Assembly (NCBI RefSeq): GCF_000377745.1
Contig: NZ_KB898706.1
Location: 372,001 to 436,000, forward strand
Length of the DNA: 64,000 bases
From: Gilvimarinus chinensis DSM 19667
GTDB taxonomy: Bacteria; Pseudomonadota; Gammaproteobacteria; Pseudomonadales; Cellvibrionaceae
Reading direction: 5' to 3'
In this document: positions 9,602 to 18,237 of the stretch, one piece after another
How positions within the stretch are numbered: the first letter of the stretch is position 1
How the letters are laid out: the number at the start of each line of letters is the position of its first letter
Translations under genes and position numbers: made by a program
The notes under the pieces: model-generated
The model's database searches: none
What the model was told of the DNA's origin: nothing
The model's input: only the letters and a program-made list of their open reading frames with translations

Positions 9602-10486
9602 CTAGGCAGCCCTGCTCAGGGCTGCCTCATTTCTTTCAACCAGCGCTTCCAGGCTGTCCGTAGTGGCCGACTGCTGGATATTCCACTCTATTTGCAGCGT
9701 TATAGTTTGCTCTACCGGTTGGGTCAGGTGGGCATTGCTCAGCGCAGATTCCAGCCGTTGAGCAACAGGAAGTGCGTCTTGCGCTTTAGTGTTAGGTAAA
9801 AAGAGGGTCAATTTACGCCCACCCAGGCGGCTGGCGATATCCTGTTGTCGGGTATTGCGCAAAAGCGTCAACCCAGACTCGCTGAGGACCGCATCACCGG
9901 CCTGAATTCCGTATCGGGCGTTAATATCAGCTAAATTACGAACAATAAAGGTAATCAGCGAACAGGGCTCGCCTTGCGCCTGGCAAGAATTAAGCAGCTC
10001 AGAGCAGCTGGTGTAAAAATACCGTCGATTAAATAACTGGGTAAGCTGGTCACGGGTAGATAGGCTGTGCTCAATTTTACGATAGCTGCCCAGTAACAAG
10101 CGGCTCAGGCGATAGGTTTTAATCAGCCGATAAATCCCCAGAGTTAAACCCCCAAGCCCGAGAGGTAAAAAGCATTTGCCGATGAGCGCCATCACGGCGG
10201 GCATTGAATACACCAAATTGCTTAAAAGGGTATGCCAGGCACTCATAAATATCAGAGCACTTGCCGCCACCAATACGGTGGCTAAAGAGCGCTTGATTGG
10301 GGCAAAACAAAAAATAGCGAGCAGCAGGAAACTCACCGCAGTAAGCAATGCATCGCAAACAACATACAGCGGCTGCAATTGGTCAGAGGGTTGAATATCG
10401 CCACCGGCAAACCCTGCGCCAGCCCACAATAAACACGCCAGTAATATGCCAAGCAGCGTGAGCATCGCCTGCGAAAACTGACTCAT
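9602..10486 (-). CDS. Membrane protein with degenerate GGDEF domain
   Basis: A 294-residue protein with about four N-terminal transmembrane helices (within residues 1-130), then a GGDEF-type domain from about residue 145 (RDQLTQLFNRRYF, the usual domain entry). The catalytic signature is replaced: where an active diguanylate cyclase has GG[DE]EF, this protein has RLGGRKLTLFLP. It therefore lacks the acidic residues needed for metal binding and c-di-GMP synthesis. It may act as a nucleotide-sensing or protein-interaction module. It is divergently arranged with smrA and convergent with acs, whose terminator overlaps its last codons. Confidence 0.75.
   Translation of the reverse strand: MSQFSQAMLTLLGILLACLLWAGAGFAGGDIQPSDQLQPLYVVCDALLTAVSFLLLAIFCFAPIKRSLATVLVAASALIFMSAWHTLLSNLVYSMPAVMALIGKCFLPLGLGGLTLGIYRLIKTYRLSRLLLGSYRKIEHSLSTRDQLTQLFNRRYFYTSCSELLNSCQAQGEPCSLITFIVRNLADINARYGIQAGDAVLSESGLTLLRNTRQQDIASRLGGRKLTLFLPNTKAQDALPVAQRLESALSNAHLTQPVEQTITLQIEWNIQQSATTDSLEALVERNEAALSRAA
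9604..9636 (+). terminator. Intrinsic terminator after acs
   Basis: An 11-bp perfect stem (9604-9614 with 9617-9627) is followed by a T-rich run. It overlaps the stop codon of the convergent GGDEF-like gene, so it may serve both directions. Confidence 0.65.
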
Positions 10487-10596
10487 GGTAATCCCTTGCG
10501 CTGGTGGTAGTTAAACAGCATAGCCCAAAACCGGCGTGATGCCAGGCTTGAAATCCGGCATAATGCACATTAATTGACGTGCAAAGATGTAGAGCC

Positions 10597-11175
10597 ATGA
10601 GTGACAAAGAGCAGGACATTTTCCTCCAAGAAATGAGCGACGTGCGCCCTATTCGCGCCGATAAAAAGGTCGCCCTGGAAAAAGCCAAGCCCAGCAGCCA
10701 AACCCTGGCTAAGCGTCGCGAAGCCGCGACCGAAACCACCGCAAAAGACACCAACTTTCTCAGTGCGGAGCATATCGACCCGGTAAAACCCCTGGATATT
10801 CTGGAATTTAAGCGCGACGGTGTGCAGCACGGGGTGTACAAAAACCTGCGCCTGGGTAAATACAGCATTGATGCCCGCCTGGATTTGCACCGCATGACGG
10901 TGGAGCAGGCGCGCGCTGCGCTCTACCAGTTTGTGCAAGATTGCATGAACCACGACATTCGCTGCGCGCTGATTACCCACGGCAAAGGCGAGGGCAGAGA
11001 AAACCCGGCCCTGCTAAAAAGCTGCGTCGCCAACTGGCTGCCACAATTTGACGATGTGCTGGCGTTTCATTCGGCGCAAAAACACCATGGCGCCAGTGGC
11101 GCCACCTACATATTGCTTAAAAAAAGCGAAGAAAAACGCCGCGAAAATTGGGAAAAACACTCACGGCGAAAATAG
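10597..11175 (+). CDS. smrA: Smr-domain endonuclease, SmrA (YdaL) type
   Basis: A 192-residue protein with a C-terminal Smr domain: LDLHRMTVEQARAAL, ITHGKGEGRENPALLKS and a FHSAQKHHGASGATYILL core. The basic ending RENWEKHSRRK closely matches what I recall of E. coli SmrA (YdaL), so that subgroup is preferred over SmrB. Smr domains bind or cut nucleic acids, and SmrB cuts mRNA on collided ribosomes; the role of SmrA is less settled. I chose the ATG at 10597. A GTG at 10579 in the same frame would add six residues without a better ribosome site. The gene is divergent from the GGDEF-like gene. Confidence 0.85.
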   Translation: MSDKEQDIFLQEMSDVRPIRADKKVALEKAKPSSQTLAKRREAATETTAKDTNFLSAEHIDPVKPLDILEFKRDGVQHGVYKNLRLGKYSIDARLDLHRMTVEQARAALYQFVQDCMNHDIRCALITHGKGEGRENPALLKSCVANWLPQFDDVLAFHSAQKHHGASGATYILLKKSEEKRRENWEKHSRRK

Positions 11176-11236
11176 CCGCCGCGCATGGCGTTGGGTTATG
11201 ACTGACCTTTCGCTGACAATAACAAAAGGAACTCAC

Positions 11237-11440
11237 ATGAAATTACCTATTCACTTGGCCGTGTTGGATTTTATCGGCTGCATCTTGGTCGGTTTGGGTA
11301 TGGCGATGGAATTTGCTGAGGTTAATTTTCTGCCCGAAGCTATGCAGTTTGAAAAAGATGGCGTGGTATTTATTGTGGTGGGTATCGCGCTCTTGCTGCC
11401 AGCGGTTATTTATATTCTGCGCGGCTTGCGGCAGGGGTAA
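11237..11440 (+). CDS. Small two-helix membrane protein
   Basis: A 67-residue protein with two hydrophobic helices (about 7-25 and 43-62) separated by an acidic loop, ending in a basic tail (RGLRQG). A good ribosome site (AAAGGA, 11225-11230) precedes the ATG at 11237. The same frame is open further upstream inside smrA, but the ribosome site decides the start. The pattern loosely recalls DUF1418 (YbjC-like) proteins, but this is weak. It sits 61 bp after smrA and could share its transcript. Function unknown. Confidence 0.65.
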   Translation: MKLPIHLAVLDFIGCILVGLGMAMEFAEVNFLPEAMQFEKDGVVFIVVGIALLLPAVIYILRGLRQG

Positions 11441-11480
11441 ATCGTTTCAACCTGGCCGAGAACGGTTGCAGGAAAAGGCG

Positions 11481-11505
11481 AACGACTAACGCGGTGTTAG
11501 TCGTT
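11481..11505. terminator. Bidirectional stem-loop between convergent genes
   Basis: A 10-bp perfect stem (11481-11490 with 11496-11505) with a 5-nt loop. It is flanked by an A-rich run on the left and a T-rich run on the right, so it can terminate both the small membrane protein gene and the transporter gene, whose stop codon it overlaps. Confidence 0.6.
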
Positions 11506-12411
11506 ATGTCTTTTCCTCCAGCTCGCCAACAGCGAGCCAGACACATTGTGCCACACTGAAAAAAGCGCGCCCGGCAGCGCGGCCGTGGCGGTAAAAAACT
11601 GCTGTGCTAATGCGACCGCTAAGCCAGAGTTTTGCATGCCCACCTCAATGGCAATAGTGCGGCAGGTGGGCTCATCAAAGCGCAGTGCGCGGGCCAGCCA
11701 GTAGCCGCCCAGCAGGCCCATACCGTTGTGCATAACAACGGCTAATAAAACCACGGCGCCAATGCTTGCTAAGCGCCCAGCGTTCAGTGCCACAACAATG
11801 GCGATAATCAAAACAATCAGCGCCACGGCCACACTGGCCAGCAGTGGCTCAATCCGCTTTACGGCGCGGGCCGTAAAGTGATGCACCACTACACCCAGTA
11901 ACACCGGCGCCAGCACAATCTTGGCAATGCTGACCAGCATGCCCGCCGCGTTAATCTCTACCGCATTCTGTAACAGCAGCCAGGTAATCAAAGGCGTTAA
12001 CAGCACCGAGGCTAAGGTTGAGGCAAGAGTCATAGACACAGACAAGGCCACGCGACCACCGGCCAACCAGGTAATTACGTTAGAGGCCGTACCACCTGCC
12101 GCCGAACCCACCAGCACCATGCCCGTGGTCAGCTCCGCACTTAACTCCAATAGGCGTGAAACCGCCAGCGCCGCCAAAGGCATCACCGTAAATTGCAATA
12201 CTAACCCCAGCAAAATCGGCTTCGGCGTGCGAGCCACGCGCGTAAAATCCGCCGCCGATAACGTCAGCCCCATAGCAAACATCACTAGTGCCAGCAGCCA
12301 GGCAATGCCGGGTGCCATCGGGGTGAACGTCGCGGGGAGCAAGTAACCCAGCGTTCCCAGCAAAATGGCCCAGAGTGGGAAGAGGCGGTTGAAGTAGTGG
12401 AATAGTTTCAT
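11497..12411 (-). CDS. Bile acid:sodium symporter (BASS) family transporter
   Basis: A 304-residue inner-membrane protein with about ten hydrophobic helices. Family landmarks are LLALVMFAMGLTLS near the N-terminus, VLVGSAAGGTASNVITWLAGG in the middle and EVGMQNSGLAVALA near the C-terminus. BASS proteins couple sodium to the uptake or export of organic anions. Bacterial members include PanS-type pantoate or 2-keto acid transporters, but the substrate cannot be told here. It stands alone on the minus strand, convergent with the smrA unit. Confidence 0.88.
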   Translation of the reverse strand: MKLFHYFNRLFPLWAILLGTLGYLLPATFTPMAPGIAWLLALVMFAMGLTLSAADFTRVARTPKPILLGLVLQFTVMPLAALAVSRLLELSAELTTGMVLVGSAAGGTASNVITWLAGGRVALSVSMTLASTLASVLLTPLITWLLLQNAVEINAAGMLVSIAKIVLAPVLLGVVVHHFTARAVKRIEPLLASVAVALIVLIIAIVVALNAGRLASIGAVVLLAVVMHNGMGLLGGYWLARALRFDEPTCRTIAIEVGMQNSGLAVALAQQFFTATAALPGALFSVWHNVSGSLLASWRKRHND

Positions 12412-12596
12412 GGCGTAAGTTATTGAATATATAGATGTTATGGTTTTTGGGGGCGAGGTTTCGGTTTCATGGTGAATGGCAGAGACTTGGAAGTTGCCAG
12501 ACGTAGAGGATAATCGCCTTCAAGCATTTAGGGGCGGGCTGTCATTACCTAATGTTCAGGTGCTATAGTAAAGCGTGAGAGAGCAGGGGGGCAACC

Positions 12597-12779
12597 ATGA
12601 GTACCGTACACGATTTACCCAAAACTAAACGTAAAGATACCTTGGAAAAGTACTATACGATTGTCGGCAACGGCAAGCTTCAAATGAAGCACGACACTCC
12701 TACCAAATCCAAAACCTTTCAAAAAAATCTTCGCCAGTTAATAGACGCAAAGCTAGCAAACCGTACTGAAAAAAAATAG
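12597..12779 (+). CDS. Small basic hypothetical protein
   Basis: A 60-residue, lysine- and threonine-rich soluble protein with no family I recognise. A strong purine ribosome site (GGGGGG, about 12584-12590) precedes the ATG. Its stop is 25 bp before the next gene, which has its own ribosome site, so the two are probably one transcript. No signal peptide or membrane helix is visible. It could be a small regulator or partner of the membrane protein that follows. Confidence 0.55.
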   Translation: MSTVHDLPKTKRKDTLEKYYTIVGNGKLQMKHDTPTKSKTFQKNLRQLIDAKLANRTEKK

Positions 12780-12804
12780 CCTTTGGTCCAAGGATGGAGC
12801 CATT

Positions 12805-13482
12805 ATGATTGGAACAAGTTTTTTTACCCTGTTGGCTATTGCCGTCGGTGGCTTTATTTTTTCCACAAAGTGTTACGCTACCCGATATCGAATAGCCCGC
12901 CAATCAGGACATAAGTTATATCTTCCTGCTCTTGGCGTTGGATTTGTCTTGGCTCCCCTGTCATTGTTTTCTCTTGAATCTGGATATTGGATTTGTAATC
13001 AACTTGAAAATTCGGCCTGTCTCCCTATTTCGGCAGATATAAAAAGCCTTGCCTTTGCGATTCACATGCTCTTTTGGGGGTGGCTTACCGCTGCCCTGTA
13101 CAATAAATTGCCAAACGTGCGTACAAATGCACTAACCCGAGAACTGCAGAAAAACGATTTTGATGCAACCTGTCTGTATGCTTCCGAGGCTTTTAAGCCT
13201 ATCGCAATCACTCTCGAGACGCGAAAAGTTTATGTGGGCATGATTATCGACACCCCAGCGCCGGAGTCGGAGTATTTAACTTTTCTTCCGGCTTACAGTG
13301 GTTATCGAAGCGATGAGACATTGTCGTTCAACTTAGTGAATGACTACGAGCATGAACTGAAAAAGTTATTAGAAGGGGATGACGACACGAGCCTTCAAGA
13401 TTTGGTAATCATTGTACCCAAGGGCAAGATTCTAAGTCTTCACATCTATAACGATCACCTCTACCAGCAACTTAACAGCTAA
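12805..13482 (+). CDS. Hypothetical membrane-anchored protein
   Basis: A 225-residue protein with three hydrophobic helices in the N-terminal half (about 4-20, 39-60 and 83-100), followed by a soluble, probably cytoplasmic domain of about 120 residues with mixed helix and strand character (ETRKVYVGMIIDTPAPESEYLTF region). The ATG follows AAGGATGGAG. No family is recognised. It is paired with the 60-residue gene just upstream. Base composition is more AT-rich than that of the core genes around it, which hints that this pair is also accessory. Confidence 0.6.
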   Translation: MIGTSFFTLLAIAVGGFIFSTKCYATRYRIARQSGHKLYLPALGVGFVLAPLSLFSLESGYWICNQLENSACLPISADIKSLAFAIHMLFWGWLTAALYNKLPNVRTNALTRELQKNDFDATCLYASEAFKPIAITLETRKVYVGMIIDTPAPESEYLTFLPAYSGYRSDETLSFNLVNDYEHELKKLLEGDDDTSLQDLVIIVPKGKILSLHIYNDHLYQQLNS

Positions 13483-13613
13483 CGTGCTGGCGTCTGAAAG
13501 CGGTGGGTTATTTTCGCAGTCAGCGGCCCGGCATTTTAACTGGTGCGAGCTTATGGCACTATATTGGTGTTGATCTGTGCGCCAAGGCGCGAATATAAAA
13601 AGGACACGCTGTT

Positions 13614-14126
13614 ATGGACACCAGCGACGCGCAGCGAGCGCGCTTACAGATATTTGAGTTAGTCGTCTACTGGGAAGGGGCTGCCAACAGTAGCTTGTTG
13701 GTGAAGCACTTTGGGCTCTCCCGCCAGCAGGCCAGTCAGGATATAAAGCGCTACCTGGAATTAGCGCCTAATAATCTTAGCTACAATACCCGCCGCAAGT
13801 GCCACCAGCCCGAGTCAGATTTTAAGCCACTGTTTATTACCAGGCTGGCCGATCAGTACCTGGCTTGGTTGGCGCAACCTTTGGCCATCGAAACACTTCC
13901 TATCTACTCTTTAAGCCTTCCTGCACGGGGAGTGTCTGCGGCTTTGATATGGCCCATTGTTCAAGCCATTCACAACAGCCAGGCCAATGACTACATCTGG
14001 CAAACCACCGGCAGCGGCATAACGCTCACCTGCTTAAAGAGGTCTAATGCGGAATATTATTTTTCCGATGCTAGAGGATCGAAGGTGATGAATAGTCAAA
14101 AGAGGTACTGTTTCATTCTGATTTGA
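13614..14126 (+). pseudogene. Truncated BrxR/CapW-like WYL-family transcription regulator
   Basis: A 170-residue product matching the N-terminal part of the WYL regulators that control BREX, CBASS and other defence loci. A winged-helix DNA-binding region (about 5-60, with HFGLSRQQASQDIKRYLELAPNNLSYN) is followed by the linker and the entry to the WYL domain (LIWPIVQAIHNSQ, 111-123). The sequence then stops resembling the family at about residue 130. The remaining 40 residues are AT-rich and unrelated, and the WYL and C-terminal effector parts are absent. It looks like a regulator cut by a recombination junction at about 14005-14126. The leftover DNA-binding part could still dimerise and repress. 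It lies 42 bp before the SIR2 gene. Confidence 0.7.
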
Positions 14127-14168
14127 AACATGTTTTTTAGTGATAAATTATCGAGAGGTATATGCCCC

Positions 14169-17100
14169 ATGAGAGGTATAGAAAGTGGAGGCGAAATTGA
14201 TGTGCCGGATTCCATTCGGCCTTATTTGAACGAGATTGCCGAACGTTTATGGGCCGAACGAGCCGCTGTCATGGTCGGCGCGGGCTACAGCAAGAACGCT
14301 GACAGTGGGTTTCCTGATTGGAACCAGTTGGGTGAGCTTTTCTATCAAAAGGCGCATGGCGTCAAGGCTGATGCGGCTAGCCAAAAGTACCTGAACGTTT
14401 TGCGGTTGGCTGAAGAAGTACAATCTGGTATCGGCAGGCCCGCATTAGAGAATTTGCTGCGCTCTAATATTCCGGATAAGAACGTCGAACCATCTGGGTT
14501 ACATGTCGAGTTGCTTGAGCTACCGTGGGTGGATGTGTTTACCACTAATTACGATACCTTGCTTGAGCGGGCCAGTGCCAAGGTCGTAACCCGGAGATAT
14601 GAGCCGGTTGTAAACAAAGAGGATATTCCTTACGCCGTTAAGCCCAGAATTGTGAAACTACACGGAAGCTTCCCTTCGGAACGACCCTTTATTATCACTG
14701 AAGAGGATTATCGACGTTATCCGCACGAGTATGCCCCATTCGTCAATACCGTTCAGCAAGCACTTCTTGAGAATACTTTTTGTCTGATTGGGTTTTCCGG
14801 CGACGACCCTAATTTTCTGCAGTGGATCGGTTGGATTCGCGACAATCTCGGCAAGGATAAGTCTCAGAAAATCTATCTGGTTGGGGTATTCGACCTTTTG
14901 CCCGCCCGACTTCAGCTCTTGGCCCAGCGTGGGATTATCGTTGTTGACTTCTCGTGCTGTGATGGGATTGATAAAAGCGACCACAGCAAGGCGCTGATTC
15001 GGTTTTTCGAGTACATACGATCGAAAAAGCCGGATGCTCTCGATTGGCCTTACAACCCCTCCATGATGCACCCTGAGCATAGCTCGGACCGTATTGAAGA
15101 AATTCAGAAGGTCACTGAAGAATGGCGTCGACAGAGGCAGGCATATCCCGGCTGGTTGATCTTGCCGCATAGCAATCGTGAGAATTTGTGGGTGTACTCG
15201 CATGCTTGGGTTAACTACCTTCCGGGGCTGGAAGAATGTCCTCCAGGGTTGGACATTCAATACATATTTGAACTGATTTGGCGACTTGAACGATGTTTAC
15301 TGCCAGTTTTCGACAATATCGCAGAGATATGCGAAAAAATTCTTGAAAAGTATTGGCCATTTAAACGCGAAAGTCCGGCCGCAAACTGCCAGATCTATAT
15401 TAGTAATACTGAATTTCGAGATCTTCCATGGGATGATCTCCAGCAGGCGTGGCTGGCCATCGGGGTGGCGATGCTGAGGTTTTATCGCGAAGAGGGGCAT
15501 CTTGAGAAGTGGAAGGAATCAGAAATTCAGCTTAAGGCGCTTTCTGATTTTCTTTCAGCGGAACAAAGGGAGTTTCTGAATTATGAAGGGTTTCTTTTTA
15601 GTTTATTCACCCTGGATTTTCCTGCCGCTAAAGATCGACTTGAAAACTGGCGGCCAAATGAATCGCAGCCCTACTGGATGGCTAAGCGTGCGGCTGCGTT
15701 TGCAGAGATTGGCCACGTAAATGACACGGATGAGAAAATCCGTTTGTCACTGGCTGAATCCCGCAAAAAGAGCAATAACGAATATACCCCGAAAAGCTAC
15801 TTTTCGGTTTCCGCTGAATCGTATCAAATGCTTCTTTTTCGGTATGTTAAAGATGCCAGTGATTGGATGATGCGGAAGCCTGCAACAGCTGATGAAGAAA
15901 GTGTAATAAAGGAATATATTAAAGATGAGTGGGTGCAAGGACAGCATAGTTCTGAATCTAAACGCCAGACAAGCAGTACTGTTAAGCCCCGAAAAAGATT
16001 TGATAGTTTTGATGAAAACTGGGAAGACCTGTGTGAGAAACGATTAAGTGACAGAAGGTTAGAATGGAATCAGTATTTAATAAGTATTCGAATGCGCCAG
16101 CGCAGAAACGAGCTACAGCAACAGAATGCTCGTTGGGATGAGCTCAAAGCGTTCCGCTGTGATCCGTGGAATGAAATTAAAATGTACGAATTAAAGTTGG
16201 ATAAGCCGTATTTTCAGTTAAAAACTTTTACCGAAAAGCGTGAGTTTGATGTCGGTCTAGTCTCCAAAACACGTCATTTTTTCGGTGTTGATCAGGAGTT
16301 GATAAACGCGTATTCATTTCTTAGGTTCTTTGAAGAGATCGGTTTGTCATATCGGATGGACGTAAAAACCACCTTGGCAAGTTTGCAGCGTATCTCAAGA
16401 TCTTCCTCATTTTGGGCTATATCCACGCTCGCCAGATTGGGGGATGTGAAAGCTGCTGATAGCTTATTCAACCGCGAATCCGTTTACAGGTTTACCACCA
16501 GTGAAGCCGATCAGCTCATTCAGAATTACTTGGATGCGATTAGAAAATGCCGGAATGATATTAACGAGGACGATTCATCCCGAAATGATAGCTACGGTGT
16601 TCGCCTCGCTCAATTACTGCCTGAATTAATCTCTAGACTTTGTTGTAAGTGTTCAGACGGCATGAAGCGCTGCGTTCTTGAGTTTATTGCCGATATTTAT
16701 GCCTCACCCGAAAAAAATAGTTACGGAAATATGAGGAACCTGCTTAATCGGCTTATAAACTCTATGCCCGAAGTGGAACAATACAACCTGATACCAGAGT
16801 TTCTGAAAATTCCGTTCCCCGAAGATCTTAATCCAATTGTGAGGGATGAATTTATAAATCCCTTCTTGCTGGTCGATCTCAAGCAGAAGCCCGGATGTGT
16901 ACAAGCGGTGGAGATTCGCCCTGAAATGGTAGATCATTTATTCCAGCAAGCAGCTTTGGATAACCCTGATCGTCGGCGTTGGGCGATAACTTCCCTAGTA
17001 ACCCTCCATACGTTACAGCTGCTCGACGTAGACGAGAGCGAAGACCTCGCTGAAGTCATTTGGAGCGTAACTGATGGTTACGGTTTGCCGGATGAAACCG

Positions 17101-18104
17101 ATTTTTACAAATTTGCTCTTCTAAGATTTCCTTACCCAGAGGGCGTTAATCCTGTTAAGCGTTTCAAAAGATATGTAGAGAGTGCACCTTTCCCGATACA
17201 GAAGGACAGGGGCGTTAGTATGACGGGAGGGCGCCTATCCATCGTGCATGAAATTATTGGTGCTAGCAGTAATGGTGAAAATATATGGACAGCGAAAGAT
17301 GCCGCCGAGATATTACAGCGCCTGATAGAATGGTGGGACGCCGACAAAGATAGGTTGGCTGAAAAAGAAAACGAACCCGTTGGTTCTCCATCCATTTCAG
17401 AGGAGTTTCGAGCAAGATTTTCCCGTATGCTTGATCTGATTTCCGAGGTTGTAGGGCCTAAGCTCAGCGTAGACTCGCCTGAGGAAATTAAATCATCTCT
17501 TGGTCGATTTCTTAAGGAAGCTCAAGAACTAGAATTGCCTGCACTCAAAGCTGAAGCAGCATCTCTTCACTTATTTCCTGATTGGAAGGGTGAGCTTAAT
17601 AGCCGAATCAATGAGGCATTGCTTTCCAATCAAATTGCTATTCAAGTAGATGGTCTCAAAGCTATCGATAAAATTATCCTATATGCCAGCGATGTCGATT
17701 CAAGCTTTGAAGAAGTTGATCCAGTGTCAATGCTTACTCAGTATCTCGCATGGTGTCCGTCAAATAGAATAATCCCAGCGCTATGGATTATAGTTCGTGT
17801 TTTGAAAAAATCACCGGCTAGATTCGATCCCCGCTTGGAGTTGGCTACTCTAAGTCGACTTAACAGATTGTTGAATGAAACAGCATATGATAGAGATACA
17901 CAAGAATTTGACTTTGACGAAAACCTAGGGGTTCGTCAAGTTTCATCAGTTCTGGCGGTAGCACTTTTTGAGTATTATGAAACCATTGGCGACCCTGTTC
18001 CTGAAGTTGTTGAAAAGTGGAAAATCGAATGTCTCGCACCTGATGAATTCGCTGAAATTCGAATTCCTTGGCTAGAGTGTCAATCTACAGAATGTTCCCA
18101 TTAG
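14169..18104 (+). CDS. Large SIR2-like domain protein, probable anti-phage NADase
   Basis: A 1311-residue protein whose first 250 residues form a SIR2-like (SIR2_2) domain. The nucleotide-binding GAGYSKNADSGFPDW (about 37-51), VDVFTTNYDTLLE with catalytic Asn127, KLHGS with catalytic His165, and GFSGDDPNF (208-216) are all present, so NAD hydrolysis is plausible. The remaining 1000 residues are mostly helical and unrecognised, with no P-loop, membrane helix or protease motif. Such proteins (DSR1/DSR2, ThsA and SIR2 fusions) sense phage products through the C-terminal part and deplete NAD to stop infection. I chose the ATG at 14169 because GAGAGG lies about 10 bp upstream; an ATG at 14130 has no ribosome site. 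The gene is AT-rich compared with its surroundings, which suggests horizontal transfer. Confidence 0.85.
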   Translation: MRGIESGGEIDVPDSIRPYLNEIAERLWAERAAVMVGAGYSKNADSGFPDWNQLGELFYQKAHGVKADAASQKYLNVLRLAEEVQSGIGRPALENLLRSNIPDKNVEPSGLHVELLELPWVDVFTTNYDTLLERASAKVVTRRYEPVVNKEDIPYAVKPRIVKLHGSFPSERPFIITEEDYRRYPHEYAPFVNTVQQALLENTFCLIGFSGDDPNFLQWIGWIRDNLGKDKSQKIYLVGVFDLLPARLQLLAQRGIIVVDFSCCDGIDKSDHSKALIRFFEYIRSKKPDALDWPYNPSMMHPEHSSDRIEEIQKVTEEWRRQRQAYPGWLILPHSNRENLWVYSHAWVNYLPGLEECPPGLDIQYIFELIWRLERCLLPVFDNIAEICEKILEKYWPFKRESPAANCQIYISNTEFRDLPWDDLQQAWLAIGVAMLRFYREEGHLEKWKESEIQLKALSDFLSAEQREFLNYEGFLFSLFTLDFPAAKDRLENWRPNESQPYWMAKRAAAFAEIGHVNDTDEKIRLSLAESRKKSNNEYTPKSYFSVSAESYQMLLFRYVKDASDWMMRKPATADEESVIKEYIKDEWVQGQHSSESKRQTSSTVKPRKRFDSFDENWEDLCEKRLSDRRLEWNQYLISIRMRQRRNELQQQNARWDELKAFRCDPWNEIKMYELKLDKPYFQLKTFTEKREFDVGLVSKTRHFFGVDQELINAYSFLRFFEEIGLSYRMDVKTTLASLQRISRSSSFWAISTLARLGDVKAADSLFNRESVYRFTTSEADQLIQNYLDAIRKCRNDINEDDSSRNDSYGVRLAQLLPELISRLCCKCSDGMKRCVLEFIADIYASPEKNSYGNMRNLLNRLINSMPEVEQYNLIPEFLKIPFPEDLNPIVRDEFINPFLLVDLKQKPGCVQAVEIRPEMVDHLFQQAALDNPDRRRWAITSLVTLHTLQLLDVDESEDLAEVIWSVTDGYGLPDETDFYKFALLRFPYPEGVNPVKRFKRYVESAPFPIQKDRGVSMTGGRLSIVHEIIGASSNGENIWTAKDAAEILQRLIEWWDADKDRLAEKENEPVGSPSISEEFRARFSRMLDLISEVVGPKLSVDSPEEIKSSLGRFLKEAQELELPALKAEAASLHLFPDWKGELNSRINEALLSNQIAIQVDGLKAIDKIILYASDVDSSFEEVDPVSMLTQYLAWCPSNRIIPALWIIVRVLKKSPARFDPRLELATLSRLNRLLNETAYDRDTQEFDFDENLGVRQVSSVLAVALFEYYETIGDPVPEVVEKWKIECLAPDEFAEIRIPWLECQSTECSH

Positions 18105-18237
18105 TCACTTAGTCACTGCGTTCTGTTCCTATACGCACGAATGAGGTGATTTGGTGGCTTGCAAAGCTGGCTGGGAGAGTGAAGCGATGCTCGGTATGGG
18201 TTAGAGCGACTCATTTGCTGGCCCCGCTTGGCTGAAG

